This document shows, piece by piece, positions 16,101 through 23,389 of a DNA stretch of 27,736 nt. Both the position numbers and the translations under genes were made by a program. This DNA comes from a virus, in the IMG/VR virus record IMGVR_UViG_3300040807_001643, positions 1 through 27,736 of that record; one strand, 5' to 3'. Numbering within the stretch: position 1 is the first letter of the stretch; each line of letters begins with the position of its first letter. Below the pieces are notes generated by a model that was not told the origin of the DNA, made no database searches, and saw only the letters and a program-made list of their open reading frames with translations.

Positions 16101-19100
16101 ACAAAGTCTGGATTTTCGTTAAAGATAACAGCAGTACTTGGACGAATTGTAAGAACATCTGGTCTTGCAAAGTCTGAAATAATATGAGTTTGGTTTCTTC
16201 TATAGTTAATTCTATCACCAAATCCTACATCCTCTAATAACCCATCTGTACTAAACTGTGAGTCACTAGTTGAGAAATTTAGTTTGTAAACTTTACCACT
16301 ATACATTGGGCTATTAGAATCTACAAACGGAGATCCTGTTATTGTTGCGCCTGTTACAGATCCGCCATCAACTTCGGTAATTGTAATAAATGCATCGTTT
16401 TCAATTGTGCCACCACCTAAATACAATCCGTCAACTTCCATAGTGTCGCCAACTGTATAATTGCTGCCAGTATTGTTTATCTCTATACTATAACCATCTC
16501 TAATAGTTTTGTATAAAGTAAATGTAACACCTGCTGCTAAACCGTTATCTAAAACTTCGTTCTTAAATGGAATATCACCGCCTAAATATCTTATTCTTCC
16601 TATATGGGCGGCTGTTGGTGCAACATTTGCAACTTCATAACGTGCAAAAGCAGGACGATCGGGGTGATATATATCAAATTCTGATCTATTACTAGGAAGT
16701 TCTTTAAAGTCATAAGCATATAAGAATAGATTTAATTTTTCGTTAGCATAACCTGTGCTATCTACTCTTATAGGTATGCTATCCGCGCCTAATGCTATTG
16801 CAGTAGAATCTCCTGTAATTGGACCAGTAATTACTAGTTCGTTTGTTGTATCAAAAGCACCTGAAGTATCTTTTAAATATATTACTGATTCACCGATAGG
16901 AACAGCTACACTATCTCCTATTTGACTCGTATCTTTAGATACAGTACCTGTAGCATTTGTTATGTTTTGTGTTATTACTTCGCCTTCTTCTAGTATAACC
17001 GGACCTGCAAGTTCTAAAATTACGTTAGCACTAAATGTTTTTGCACTTTCAACCATGTCTTGTGCAAGTGCAATACTGTCTGGAATTTCGTTTGGATCTG
17101 ATCCTTCAGCAACTAGTCCGTATTCGCCATAACAACTTGAACCAGTTAAAGATCTAATCTCTGATCCATTTTTAGCATAGTAACTGGTCCAACAATAGTA
17201 CGTAAACATACTAACCATTTCTGATAGCGCACCGTTTACACAAACTAGACCATAACCTTTATCATTAATTTGAGTAAAGTCGTTACCTAGCATACTTCTG
17301 TTACCAGCTGTTTGTAGTGTAATTGGAATCGGCGAACTTAAATCGTCGAGATCTACCCCTGTAGATAGTTCACTAGTTAGTCCTGTAAATCCTTGTCCGT
17401 CATTTGAGCCCGGTGATAATATTAGTTCTGCTGTTCCTAGTTCTTTATCGTACTGTGTGACTGCATTGATCTGGAAACGTCTGCCATCGATATAAAACAC
17501 ACTTGGAGTTTCTGGCCTACGCACAAAAAGTCCTTGTGGTTCTAATGCACTACCTAAACTCTGTATGCTTAATCTAAATGCATCACCGTCTACTCTTTCT
17601 ACAACTTGAACTGCTGAGTTACCTACAAACGCATCGACAAATAGTCCTCCGCGGAATGCTTGTTTATTAATACTTGCAGCAAAACCTGTACCTGTTTGGC
17701 AGTACGGTGATTTAGTTAGTACTTGTCCTTCTGGATCAAGTACCATTTGGAAACCACCATGTCCTTGTCCGGTAATATTACGTAAGATAGTAGCGTCATT
17801 CATTAAGAACACATCCATTTCTGTATTTCTTAATGGCGGATTATAATCATCATTGAATGCAAATACAACTGTTTCGATCAAGTTATATATAACAGTTTGT
17901 GGTCCGTCTATTTGTCTCCAAAAATTAGCTATTTCAACAGCATCAAATGTACCACTCGATGTGTGTTCTGTTGTTGGAGTATAATAACGATCTTCACCTC
18001 CGATAAAATATTTTACTACGTTACCTAATCTATATAGTGTAGAAGCAGTCCATTCTGCTGGGTCACCGTCTCCATTAAATCCATCATATGCATAATCTAA
18101 GTTAACACCCGGATTTGGTGCTGATCCACTTGGGCCATACAATGTTGTTGGTTCTACACCTCTAATAATATCGTTTGCAAGAGTGTATATATGACGGATG
18201 CCGTCTATTGTTTCATCCTCGGTTCCTACTTCAACTGCACCTGCATAGTATTCACCTTGTGCCTCTAAAGAAAATTCATTGCCACCGTTGCGCAAATCTT
18301 TAACAAGAGCATCTACAATCAAACCAGAATCTCTTGAACATTTGGTTCTAGAATAACCTGGAGAACCTATAAGAGCAGGATAAGTGGTTTCTATATAATT
18401 AACAACTTGTTCTTGAATAAACTCTCTGTTGTCAATTAAAGCTAGTGCTGCCGTTTCCCAATCGCCAACGTTTTCGTAACCTGCACCAACATTTTTAAGT
18501 TTGTTAGGTTTTAGCAAATAATGATTACCAAAATAACCTTCTACTTCGTCTGAAATTGGATTAGTATATTGTACACCATTTGGAACTGTTACTACTGTAA
18601 AGCTGTATACTGCTGCGCCATTATTACCTAAAGCAGCATCTTGTACTGAAACAATTTCATTTGCTTGAAAATCTTTACCAGCATTAGTTACTGTTACATC
18701 TGTAACAGCGCCTGTTCCATCTACTGTAATTTCAAATATTGCATCGCTGCCTAGTTTGTTTGTAACATAGTCTACATCAGTTACAGTGTAAGTACCTGCT
18801 GGTCTTAGTGCATCTGCACTAGCAGTAAAGTCTATAGTTTCAATACTTGATTTACCTAAAACAAGTCCGTCAAATGTAGCATCTCTATAAAAGAAAAGAC
18901 TTGCATATCTTGATTGTGAAACACGATTTTTTGGACGTATTATAGTTCTTCTAAATTCGTCACCTTTGATAGAAACATTTGGCGGAACACGTATAGGAAA
19001 ATCTTCTTCGTATATACCAGATTCAACTCTAATAGTGACTTGAGTTTCATTGACAATATTGCCATATTCTAAAGGCTCGCCTTCTTCAAATTCAATAGGT

Positions 19101-21055
19101 TTTAGTAGTTGTACTTCAATTTCGTCAGTCTCAATTACACTAACCGGTCTTGATCCTGCTTCATACTTATAGTCGATTATTCTACCAATAGCACCTGAAT
19201 TTTTACCTCGTACTACTTTACCTGGAATAATATCTGTATTTCCTGGATTAGCTTGATCTATAAATCCATAGTTACCGTTGCTAATATTAATTTTATAAGT
19301 TGTAGTACCATCAACAACTTGCGGAGCATCTAGCACACCGTTTTCAATAACATCTAAAATAATATCAAACTTAGCTGCAATAGATTCGTCTGCTAAACTG
19401 TCAGGTATAACAGCAGCATCTATAAATTGTTCTACTCTATCTTGATAAGTTGTTGGAACAGCAGTGTTAGTAAGAATATAATCTCTAACTAGAACTTTAG
19501 CATATTCTATACCTGCAACAGTGTATGCTTTTTGTGAACCAATTGCTTTTTGTGCGCTCACATTTGAATAATATCTTACGCCCGCATAACGAGATAGATA
19601 GTTAGCATTATTTCCTAGTAGTGCATCAAGACTAACACTGTCTAGTATTAGTTGTACATCTCGTTGACATATTTCTTTATCATAATTATCTGCAAAAGAC
19701 GGATACAATGCATCTATGTATCCTGTAACTTCTTTTGCAACAAACTCTTTATTTTCAACTATAAGAGTTCTTGCATTTGATCTTCCTGAAATAGGACTTG
19801 TTATGCCAGCTGTGACAATAGTTCCTTCACTTTCGCCTGTGTTATATGTCATAGTTTGCATATAAGGACCAGGTTCTTTTGGAGAAGACAACATTATTTC
19901 TTCTGCTTTTTGTGCAGCAGCATTTATTGTTTTATATGCATACGCAGGATTTCTTCCTTCTTTTCCTACTGGAGTATAAGTTTGTCTGTCGTCTCCTGAT
20001 GCAGCACTAACATAAATGTTAACTTTACTAGATGCTGCGGCATTATCGACATAAAGCTTTGTTGCTGCTTGCAGATCATCTGGACCAAATGGTAAACCTG
20101 TACCAACTAATTCGCCAGGGTGATCATATAAATTTAACGGTCCTGTCATTGTATCGCCTTGACGACGAACAATACTCTTACGTGGAAGTGCTACATTAGA
20201 TAACCAGTTACCTTCTAAACTATCATCATAAGCAGCATCGAGTAACGTAAATACTCCTGTACCACCACTTAACAGTATTCTACCATTCCCAGAAATAGCG
20301 TCATCTTCTGTAGGAAATAGCCCTATATCGTTATCATTAGCAATACCTATATAGTATGTTGTTCCAGTCACTACACCAAAAGGATCGTCTCCTGTACTAT
20401 TAAAAATAAAAGGAGCACCTGTGTAAGCTTCTGATAGTCCGTGATTATTTGCTCTAAAATAACCTGCTGTAAGGCCATCGGCTGTTATTGTATAGATATC
20501 AGTACTAGCAGGTTCGTCCCCGACTCTTAAGCCACCGCCTGCAACTGCCTTTTCTTGATAGTTTCTGTCGGCATAGTTTTTGTTAATTACTAATGCACCA
20601 ATGTCTAAATCTGTTCCATGTACATCGTTGAAAAGGTTAATTGCATCTTGACTAACGGTAACATTTGCAATAGGTTGAGTCGCTGCATCTAAGGGTCCAC
20701 TTAAAGTAGGTTCTGGGTCATTCGACAGTTTAGATACTAATTGTTTTACAATTAATTTTCCGTCAATTGAAAAATCAAATCCAATAGTATCGTTAGATCC
20801 GTCTAAAGCATTATCAGAAGCAAATTCTAATAAGTTTAATCCACTACCGTCTGAACGTACAACAGGAATTTTATTTTCGTTGCCTTCATAATTGTTAGGA
20901 GTATCACTTAGGTCAGTAAATGATATCTGTCCACCTATACCAAATACAGCATAAAGTTCTTGGAAGTTTTCGTTTACTTTACGAAACGACTCGCGAATAC
21001 TATCGCCTGTGCCGTCATTACCCTCTACGCCAATATCAACCTGTTGTCTTGCCAT
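13121..21055 (-). CDS. Giant tail fibre/adhesin, 2644 aa
   Basis: The largest gene of the window. Residues 4-37 carry the shared fibre block (VEGNDGTGDSIRESF, then KVNENFQEL). Residues about 50-75 repeat the FTDLSDTPNNY module of the 845-aa fibre. From about 345 on, the NIYVSAASGDD and YAYKTINAAAQKA segments resemble the entry of phage parallel beta-helix domains. IRVESGIYEEDFPIRVPPN near 680 continues that fold. Two segments with KEICQRDVQLILDSV and TKCSRDSGLIVDALVKDL are repeated units. TYDIGSTSLKYANVYATTFHG precedes a C-terminal domain of about 128 residues (from YYADLAENY to the end), which resembles C-terminal domains of cyanophage fibres. A GGAG precedes the ATG; the gene is 13 bases after the Fe-S carrier gene. 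Most likely a host-recognition fibre. Confidence 0.85.
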   Translation of the reverse strand: MARQQVDIGVEGNDGTGDSIRESFRKVNENFQELYAVFGIGGQISFTDLSDTPNNYEGNENKIPVVRSDGSGLNLLEFASDNALDGSNDTIGFDFSIDGKLIVKQLVSKLSNDPEPTLSGPLDAATQPIANVTVSQDAINLFNDVHGTDLDIGALVINKNYADRNYQEKAVAGGGLRVGDEPASTDIYTITADGLTAGYFRANNHGLSEAYTGAPFIFNSTGDDPFGVVTGTTYYIGIANDNDIGLFPTEDDAISGNGRILLSGGTGVFTLLDAAYDDSLEGNWLSNVALPRKSIVRRQGDTMTGPLNLYDHPGELVGTGLPFGPDDLQAATKLYVDNAAASSKVNIYVSAASGDDRQTYTPVGKEGRNPAYAYKTINAAAQKAEEIMLSSPKEPGPYMQTMTYNTGESEGTIVTAGITSPISGRSNARTLIVENKEFVAKEVTGYIDALYPSFADNYDKEICQRDVQLILDSVSLDALLGNNANYLSRYAGVRYYSNVSAQKAIGSQKAYTVAGIEYAKVLVRDYILTNTAVPTTYQDRVEQFIDAAVIPDSLADESIAAKFDIILDVIENGVLDAPQVVDGTTTYKINISNGNYGFIDQANPGNTDIIPGKVVRGKNSGAIGRIIDYKYEAGSRPVSVIETDEIEVQLLKPIEFEEGEPLEYGNIVNETQVTIRVESGIYEEDFPIRVPPNVSIKGDEFRRTIIRPKNRVSQSRYASLFFYRDATFDGLVLGKSSIETIDFTASADALRPAGTYTVTDVDYVTNKLGSDAIFEITVDGTGAVTDVTVTNAGKDFQANEIVSVQDAALGNNGAAVYSFTVVTVPNGVQYTNPISDEVEGYFGNHYLLKPNKLKNVGAGYENVGDWETAALALIDNREFIQEQVVNYIETTYPALIGSPGYSRTKCSRDSGLIVDALVKDLRNGGNEFSLEAQGEYYAGAVEVGTEDETIDGIRHIYTLANDIIRGVEPTTLYGPSGSAPNPGVNLDYAYDGFNGDGDPAEWTASTLYRLGNVVKYFIGGEDRYYTPTTEHTSSGTFDAVEIANFWRQIDGPQTVIYNLIETVVFAFNDDYNPPLRNTEMDVFLMNDATILRNITGQGHGGFQMVLDPEGQVLTKSPYCQTGTGFAASINKQAFRGGLFVDAFVGNSAVQVVERVDGDAFRLSIQSLGSALEPQGLFVRRPETPSVFYIDGRRFQINAVTQYDKELGTAELILSPGSNDGQGFTGLTSELSTGVDLDDLSSPIPITLQTAGNRSMLGNDFTQINDKGYGLVCVNGALSEMVSMFTYYCWTSYYAKNGSEIRSLTGSSCYGEYGLVAEGSDPNEIPDSIALAQDMVESAKTFSANVILELAGPVILEEGEVITQNITNATGTVSKDTSQIGDSVAVPIGESVIYLKDTSGAFDTTNELVITGPITGDSTAIALGADSIPIRVDSTGYANEKLNLFLYAYDFKELPSNRSEFDIYHPDRPAFARYEVANVAPTAAHIGRIRYLGGDIPFKNEVLDNGLAAGVTFTLYKTIRDGYSIEINNTGSNYTVGDTMEVDGLYLGGGTIENDAFITITEVDGGSVTGATITGSPFVDSNSPMYSGKVYKLNFSTSDSQFSTDGLLEDVGFGDRINYRRNQTHIISDFARPDVLTIRPSTAVIFNENPDFVYRSISFLTSDSLGNELENDQLQSGFDSSYDYIRLIIDSAKAQEIPLAGLGTTKGGTIGDRVLAVQPTLDDNEISRLNNNARTPEANRPIGWTVENLQEAPIFTWSGKKFYVYNARGVDGTNTEVPLAEDNEYVIVDIAVIDSINLEDYSNPGGLEEGLGSPVVLGSETVTIRAGLKAGAEGTVTVNISTCRATSHDFLDVGSGGFNESNYPTVIFGEPASKDQAKEVDERGKGRVFYVSTDQNGIFRVGRFFSVDQGTGTVTFSASLALSDVDGLGFKRGVVITEFSTDTAMTDNASDTVPTELAVRGYVNRRLGYDVNGTPVSNKLGPGVLAPNGAVPMTDDLNAAGNTITNLKAPNSESDAATKKYVDDGRGLSDEIKDLRSLQYQSFGANQLLVSTEYKKLYVLASSIVSGPFERGDTITGSVTGATGTIVDVQNVEGYEGDLTEITFTPLTGTFSDGKPIGSSPDPDVLLVSGGAEGLVVDGPVDEWVNGVESPASDIELLTNKEVTIDGFGVVTDRYTTLNFQLKPNSIVNDDVNGVANISQSKLNLNSATTRASSTGITQNDLGVVAFDESIFTTTDGWVSIDNGQLPLEKIQRINDGTVLGNWSGDSSDNDIDQIPFSTIISEGGGLGDADFVTELTVPDDPGEALIKTGEGTYGISNVSVSGEVNSIVKTDADGSIQVNSLILGGDASYEILSLDGTTVIFKTPSQGEILRAAGGSPAVGAPADPGYVAPTFPDLEISGSVNIGATGVAESTLQGLSNFNGESNLGVDWIYSSFIEAPGEKGAASTGIGIGANTGKSLVGEIAIITADSATSSSVSPMTFSSSGALPDTDNTYDIGSTSLKYANVYATTFHGTATEAYYADLAENYLGDADYEPGTVLVFGGDAEVTVCSAKGQTSVAGVVTTNPAHLMNSALEGDHVVGLALQGRVPCKVIGTVKKGDMLVTSAVPGYAIVNNSPGVGQVLGKAISEKTDQDRGIVEVVVGKH

Positions 21056-21068
21056 TTAATTTGCTCCG

Positions 21069-21428
21069 TTAAAATTGTGGAATACTATCCATATCAAAGT
21101 TTACACTAACACCACAACCGCACGACGATTGGGCATTAGGATTTTTTATTTCAAAAGTTGAACCTACTAAACTGCGTGTATAATCAACTGTTGTTCCTAT
21201 CAAAAACATAAGTGAGTGTTTGCCTATTACAAAAGTACAGTTATTGTCTGTCTTAATAACTTCGTCACCTTCTTCAAGTTCTTTTGGGGACTGCATTATT
21301 CCCCATTCATACTCAAACCCTGCACAACCACCACCTTTGATGTTTAAACTAATTGCATAACACGCATTTTCTTCACATAATAAATCAATTTGTGCTTTTG
21401 CAGCATCAGTAAGTGTACAGATACTCAT
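21069..21428 (-). CDS. A-type iron-sulfur carrier protein (IscA/HesB/ErpA family)
   Basis: A 119-aa protein of typical family length with the three conserved cysteines. Cys35 lies in IKGGGCAGFEY, and Cys103 and Cys105 lie in the C-terminal SSCGCGVSV motif. FLIGTTVDYTRSLVGSTFEI (residues 75-94) is the diagnostic central strand pair. Proteins of this family carry Fe-S clusters to apo-enzymes in the cytoplasm; relatives (hesB) are known from marine T4-like phages. Here the gene is placed under a CATAAATA late promoter and directly ahead of the giant fibre gene, so it is likely made late together with structural proteins. It may support an Fe-S enzyme of phage or host. It could also bind iron for virion assembly, which is speculation. 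Confidence 0.9.
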   Translation of the reverse strand: MSICTLTDAAKAQIDLLCEENACYAISLNIKGGGCAGFEYEWGIMQSPKELEEGDEVIKTDNNCTFVIGKHSLMFLIGTTVDYTRSLVGSTFEIKNPNAQSSCGCGVSVNFDMDSIPQF

Positions 21429-21448
21429 GTTTTTTCCTTTCTTAATAC

Positions 21449-21456
21449 TATTTATG
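21449..21456 (-). promoter_or_regulatory. T4-type late promoter (CATAAATA)
   Basis: The minus-strand octamer CATAAATA lies 21 bases before the ATG of the Fe-S carrier gene. It is the only late-promoter match upstream of the giant fibre gene and would drive both. Confidence 0.6.
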
Positions 21457-21463
21457 ATATAAT
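21455..21463 (+). promoter_or_regulatory. Extended -10 promoter for the zinc-ribbon gene
   Basis: TGATATAAT on the plus strand is a perfect TGnTATAAT extended -10. The expected start is near 21470, about 20 bases before the ATG at 21490. No -35 is visible. It overlaps the divergent late promoter by two bases, so the two could compete. Confidence 0.4.
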
Positions 21464-21489
21464 TTTATAATCTTAATGTAAATATAATT

Positions 21490-21777
21490 ATGTTCATAAA
21501 AGAATATAAAAAACAAACGCGGCACGTTAGAACTAGCAAAATGGGCAAGGAACACAGCTACAAGCGTGAATTGACTGTATGTGTGTTTCGTTGTGACAGT
21601 TGTGATGAAGAATTTGAACGTGCAAGAGGCAGCATGGATCCTAAGCGACTAAACAACAATTATTTTCACGTATGTTCAAACTGTGATGCCAAAGTATTTG
21701 CTCAAAAGAAAGGCGTGGAACGCAAACAAGTTTGGAATCTCCACGCCAGTTCTGATATACCTATAAGTAAATTATAG
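21490..21777 (+). CDS. Zinc-ribbon protein, 95 aa
   Basis: One of only two plus-strand genes. The central fold is a two-knuckle zinc ribbon: CDSC (Cys35, Cys38) and CSNC (Cys62, Cys65) are separated by 23 residues containing FERARG and HV before the second pair. The N-terminus is very basic (KEYKKQTRHVRTSK) and the C-terminus is unremarkable. Such proteins occur in marine T4-like phages, usually unnamed; nucleic-acid binding is likely but unproven. No Shine-Dalgarno precedes ATG 21490. An in-frame ATG at 21541 is no better, so the start is uncertain. The last 6 bases overlap the end of the convergent 417-aa gene. Confidence 0.75.
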   Translation: MFIKEYKKQTRHVRTSKMGKEHSYKRELTVCVFRCDSCDEEFERARGSMDPKRLNNNYFHVCSNCDAKVFAQKKGVERKQVWNLHASSDIPISKL

Positions 21778-23025
21778 GTTTTTCCAAGTAAATGCTCCAA
21801 AGAACATTTCATCCTCAGACATCTGTCCCCAAGGTACTTCTCTTGCTGGGTCTGGATTCATTGGATTGTCTGCACTATTATCAAATGCACCTTCTACGAA
21901 CAAACGAGTTCCTGCAGGAATAAACTTAGGCTCTTTCCATGTGTATGAAAGTTGCCAAGCATAGTCATACTTAGGAATATCAATTAGTTCTTCTCGTGTA
22001 CCGTCAGCATAAATTGCAGTTGCTCGCATACTCTTGCCACGGAAGTGCATGTGTGGTAAGAATGTGTGCAACATAATATCATTCTTTAGAGTAATCTCTG
22101 CTGTCTGTACAAAGTTAGGATCAAACGGTGGAATAGGTGTCCAGTTGTTAGGGAAGATACAAGCACAATCGCCTGCCATTCTTTCCTCTGGTACTACGCC
22201 TTCGTCGTGAAAGTATAATCCAATACGTGCTCTGTCTGTTCTAGCTGTACCATCAGGCGTGTAGTGTAACTGTAGATTCACAATTGAACCTGCTCGCAAC
22301 AAACCACCTGTGTTCTCGTCATAGTAATCAGGATCACCGCCAGGCACATATGCACTGATAGTTGCATACTCCATATTGCCTTGTCCTTCGCCCTGTGCGC
22401 CTAACAAATTGCCGTTACGCTCACCTGGTATAGATACTGTGTTAAGCATGTGGTGCATCACAGTAGGCTCTGAGGGCAAGAACTCTGAACCACGCAACCA
22501 CTTATCTTCTGTTAGACCAAGATCAACACTTGTGTATCTGTATGGAATCGCATTAGGACCCATTGTACCAACTGCTGGAATCTCTTGTGGTGGCACTTCA
22601 ATAATCATATCAGGTTCACCATGTACCCACTCTGATGTAGAGTAAGTAGTTTCTGTGAGAGGATCTTTATCGCCTTCAACAGGTGCGCCTGCGTCAATCC
22701 ACGCCACAATCGTATCAACCTCACGATTACTTAGAGTTCTGTGATTGACAATTGTACCTGCATACTTGCGATCAATTTGACCTGGAGGCATATGCTTAGT
22801 GATAATAGCCTCTTTGATTGCAGGTGCAAACGCTTGTAGCATTTGATAGTTTGACATAGCCCATGGAGCAATGCCGCCTTCTCTGTGACATGCTTGACAC
22901 TGCTCTACAAAGATAGGTGCAACATCTCTTGCATAATCAATTTCATCTGCTTTTGCTGCTACGGTTACAAAACTAACTACAGTTAATAGTAGTACAACAA
23001 AACTAGTATGTAATATTCTAATCAT
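21772..23025 (-). CDS. Secreted cytochrome c - type-2 copper monooxygenase-like fusion (417 aa)
   Basis: Residues 1-26 are a signal peptide (basic start, hydrophobic core, cut near VAAKA), so export to the periplasm is expected. A c-type haem motif CQACH (Cys43, Cys46, His47) sits in a short cytochrome domain, with HMPP (Met79) as a candidate axial Met. Residues about 135-417 resemble the catalytic core of PHM/DBH-type copper monooxygenases, with every metal position filled. MHHML (His191-His192) and LQLHYT (His254) correspond to the CuH site. PHMHFRGK (His325, His327) and SEDEM (Met407) correspond to the CuM site. The cytochrome could replace ascorbate as electron donor; this is inference. 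The start overlaps the stop of the small cytochrome gene by 8 bases. The substrate is unknown. A non-catalytic copper protein remains possible. Confidence 0.8.
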   Translation of the reverse strand: MIRILHTSFVVLLLTVVSFVTVAAKADEIDYARDVAPIFVEQCQACHREGGIAPWAMSNYQMLQAFAPAIKEAIITKHMPPGQIDRKYAGTIVNHRTLSNREVDTIVAWIDAGAPVEGDKDPLTETTYSTSEWVHGEPDMIIEVPPQEIPAVGTMGPNAIPYRYTSVDLGLTEDKWLRGSEFLPSEPTVMHHMLNTVSIPGERNGNLLGAQGEGQGNMEYATISAYVPGGDPDYYDENTGGLLRAGSIVNLQLHYTPDGTARTDRARIGLYFHDEGVVPEERMAGDCACIFPNNWTPIPPFDPNFVQTAEITLKNDIMLHTFLPHMHFRGKSMRATAIYADGTREELIDIPKYDYAWQLSYTWKEPKFIPAGTRLFVEGAFDNSADNPMNPDPAREVPWGQMSEDEMFFGAFTWKNL

Positions 23026-23389
23026 TTTTTAATACCTCTTTAATATATTTTGCCATCAGTTCTATTTCTTCATCTGTAAGAGTGGCTGCTTGACCAAACA
23101 TAATACCACTCATGTCACCACGAGTAATCATTTGCTTGTAATCAACCAATGCTTCAACAATAACTTGTTCTTCCATCCAGTTTAGACTAGGAAAACCTGG
23201 CTTGCCTTGTGCTTTGTTACCGTGGCAAGCAGCACAAGTATTCCATTTTGCTTTTACTGAACTAAAGTCCACTTCTTGTGCATATAGAGTCCTTGCTCCT
23301 AATAATACTACCAATTGGAATACTAAGAGTGCCACAAATACTATTGCACTTCCCCATAGACCTTGTCTTGCTTGTTTTACTGTAGGCAT
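23018..23389 (-). CDS. Membrane-anchored monohaem cytochrome c, 123 aa
   Basis: Residues 14-33 form one hydrophobic segment after a basic start. This is an uncleaved anchor or a signal peptide (possible cut after LYAQ). The rest is a class I cytochrome c: NTCAACH (Cys52, Cys55, His56) binds haem, GFPSLN follows, and MSGIMFG (probably Met97, possibly Met93) gives the axial Met. LTDEEIELMAKYI is the C-terminal helix that packs on the N-terminal one. It would carry electrons in the periplasm, here most simply between the host respiratory chain and the two haem-copper proteins on either side. The start overlaps the stop of the 424-aa gene (TAATG), and its stop overlaps the start of the 417-aa gene. 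Maturation would need the host Ccm system; none is seen here. Confidence 0.85.
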   Translation of the reverse strand: MPTVKQARQGLWGSAIVFVALLVFQLVVLLGARTLYAQEVDFSSVKAKWNTCAACHGNKAQGKPGFPSLNWMEEQVIVEALVDYKQMITRGDMSGIMFGQAATLTDEEIELMAKYIKEVLKND

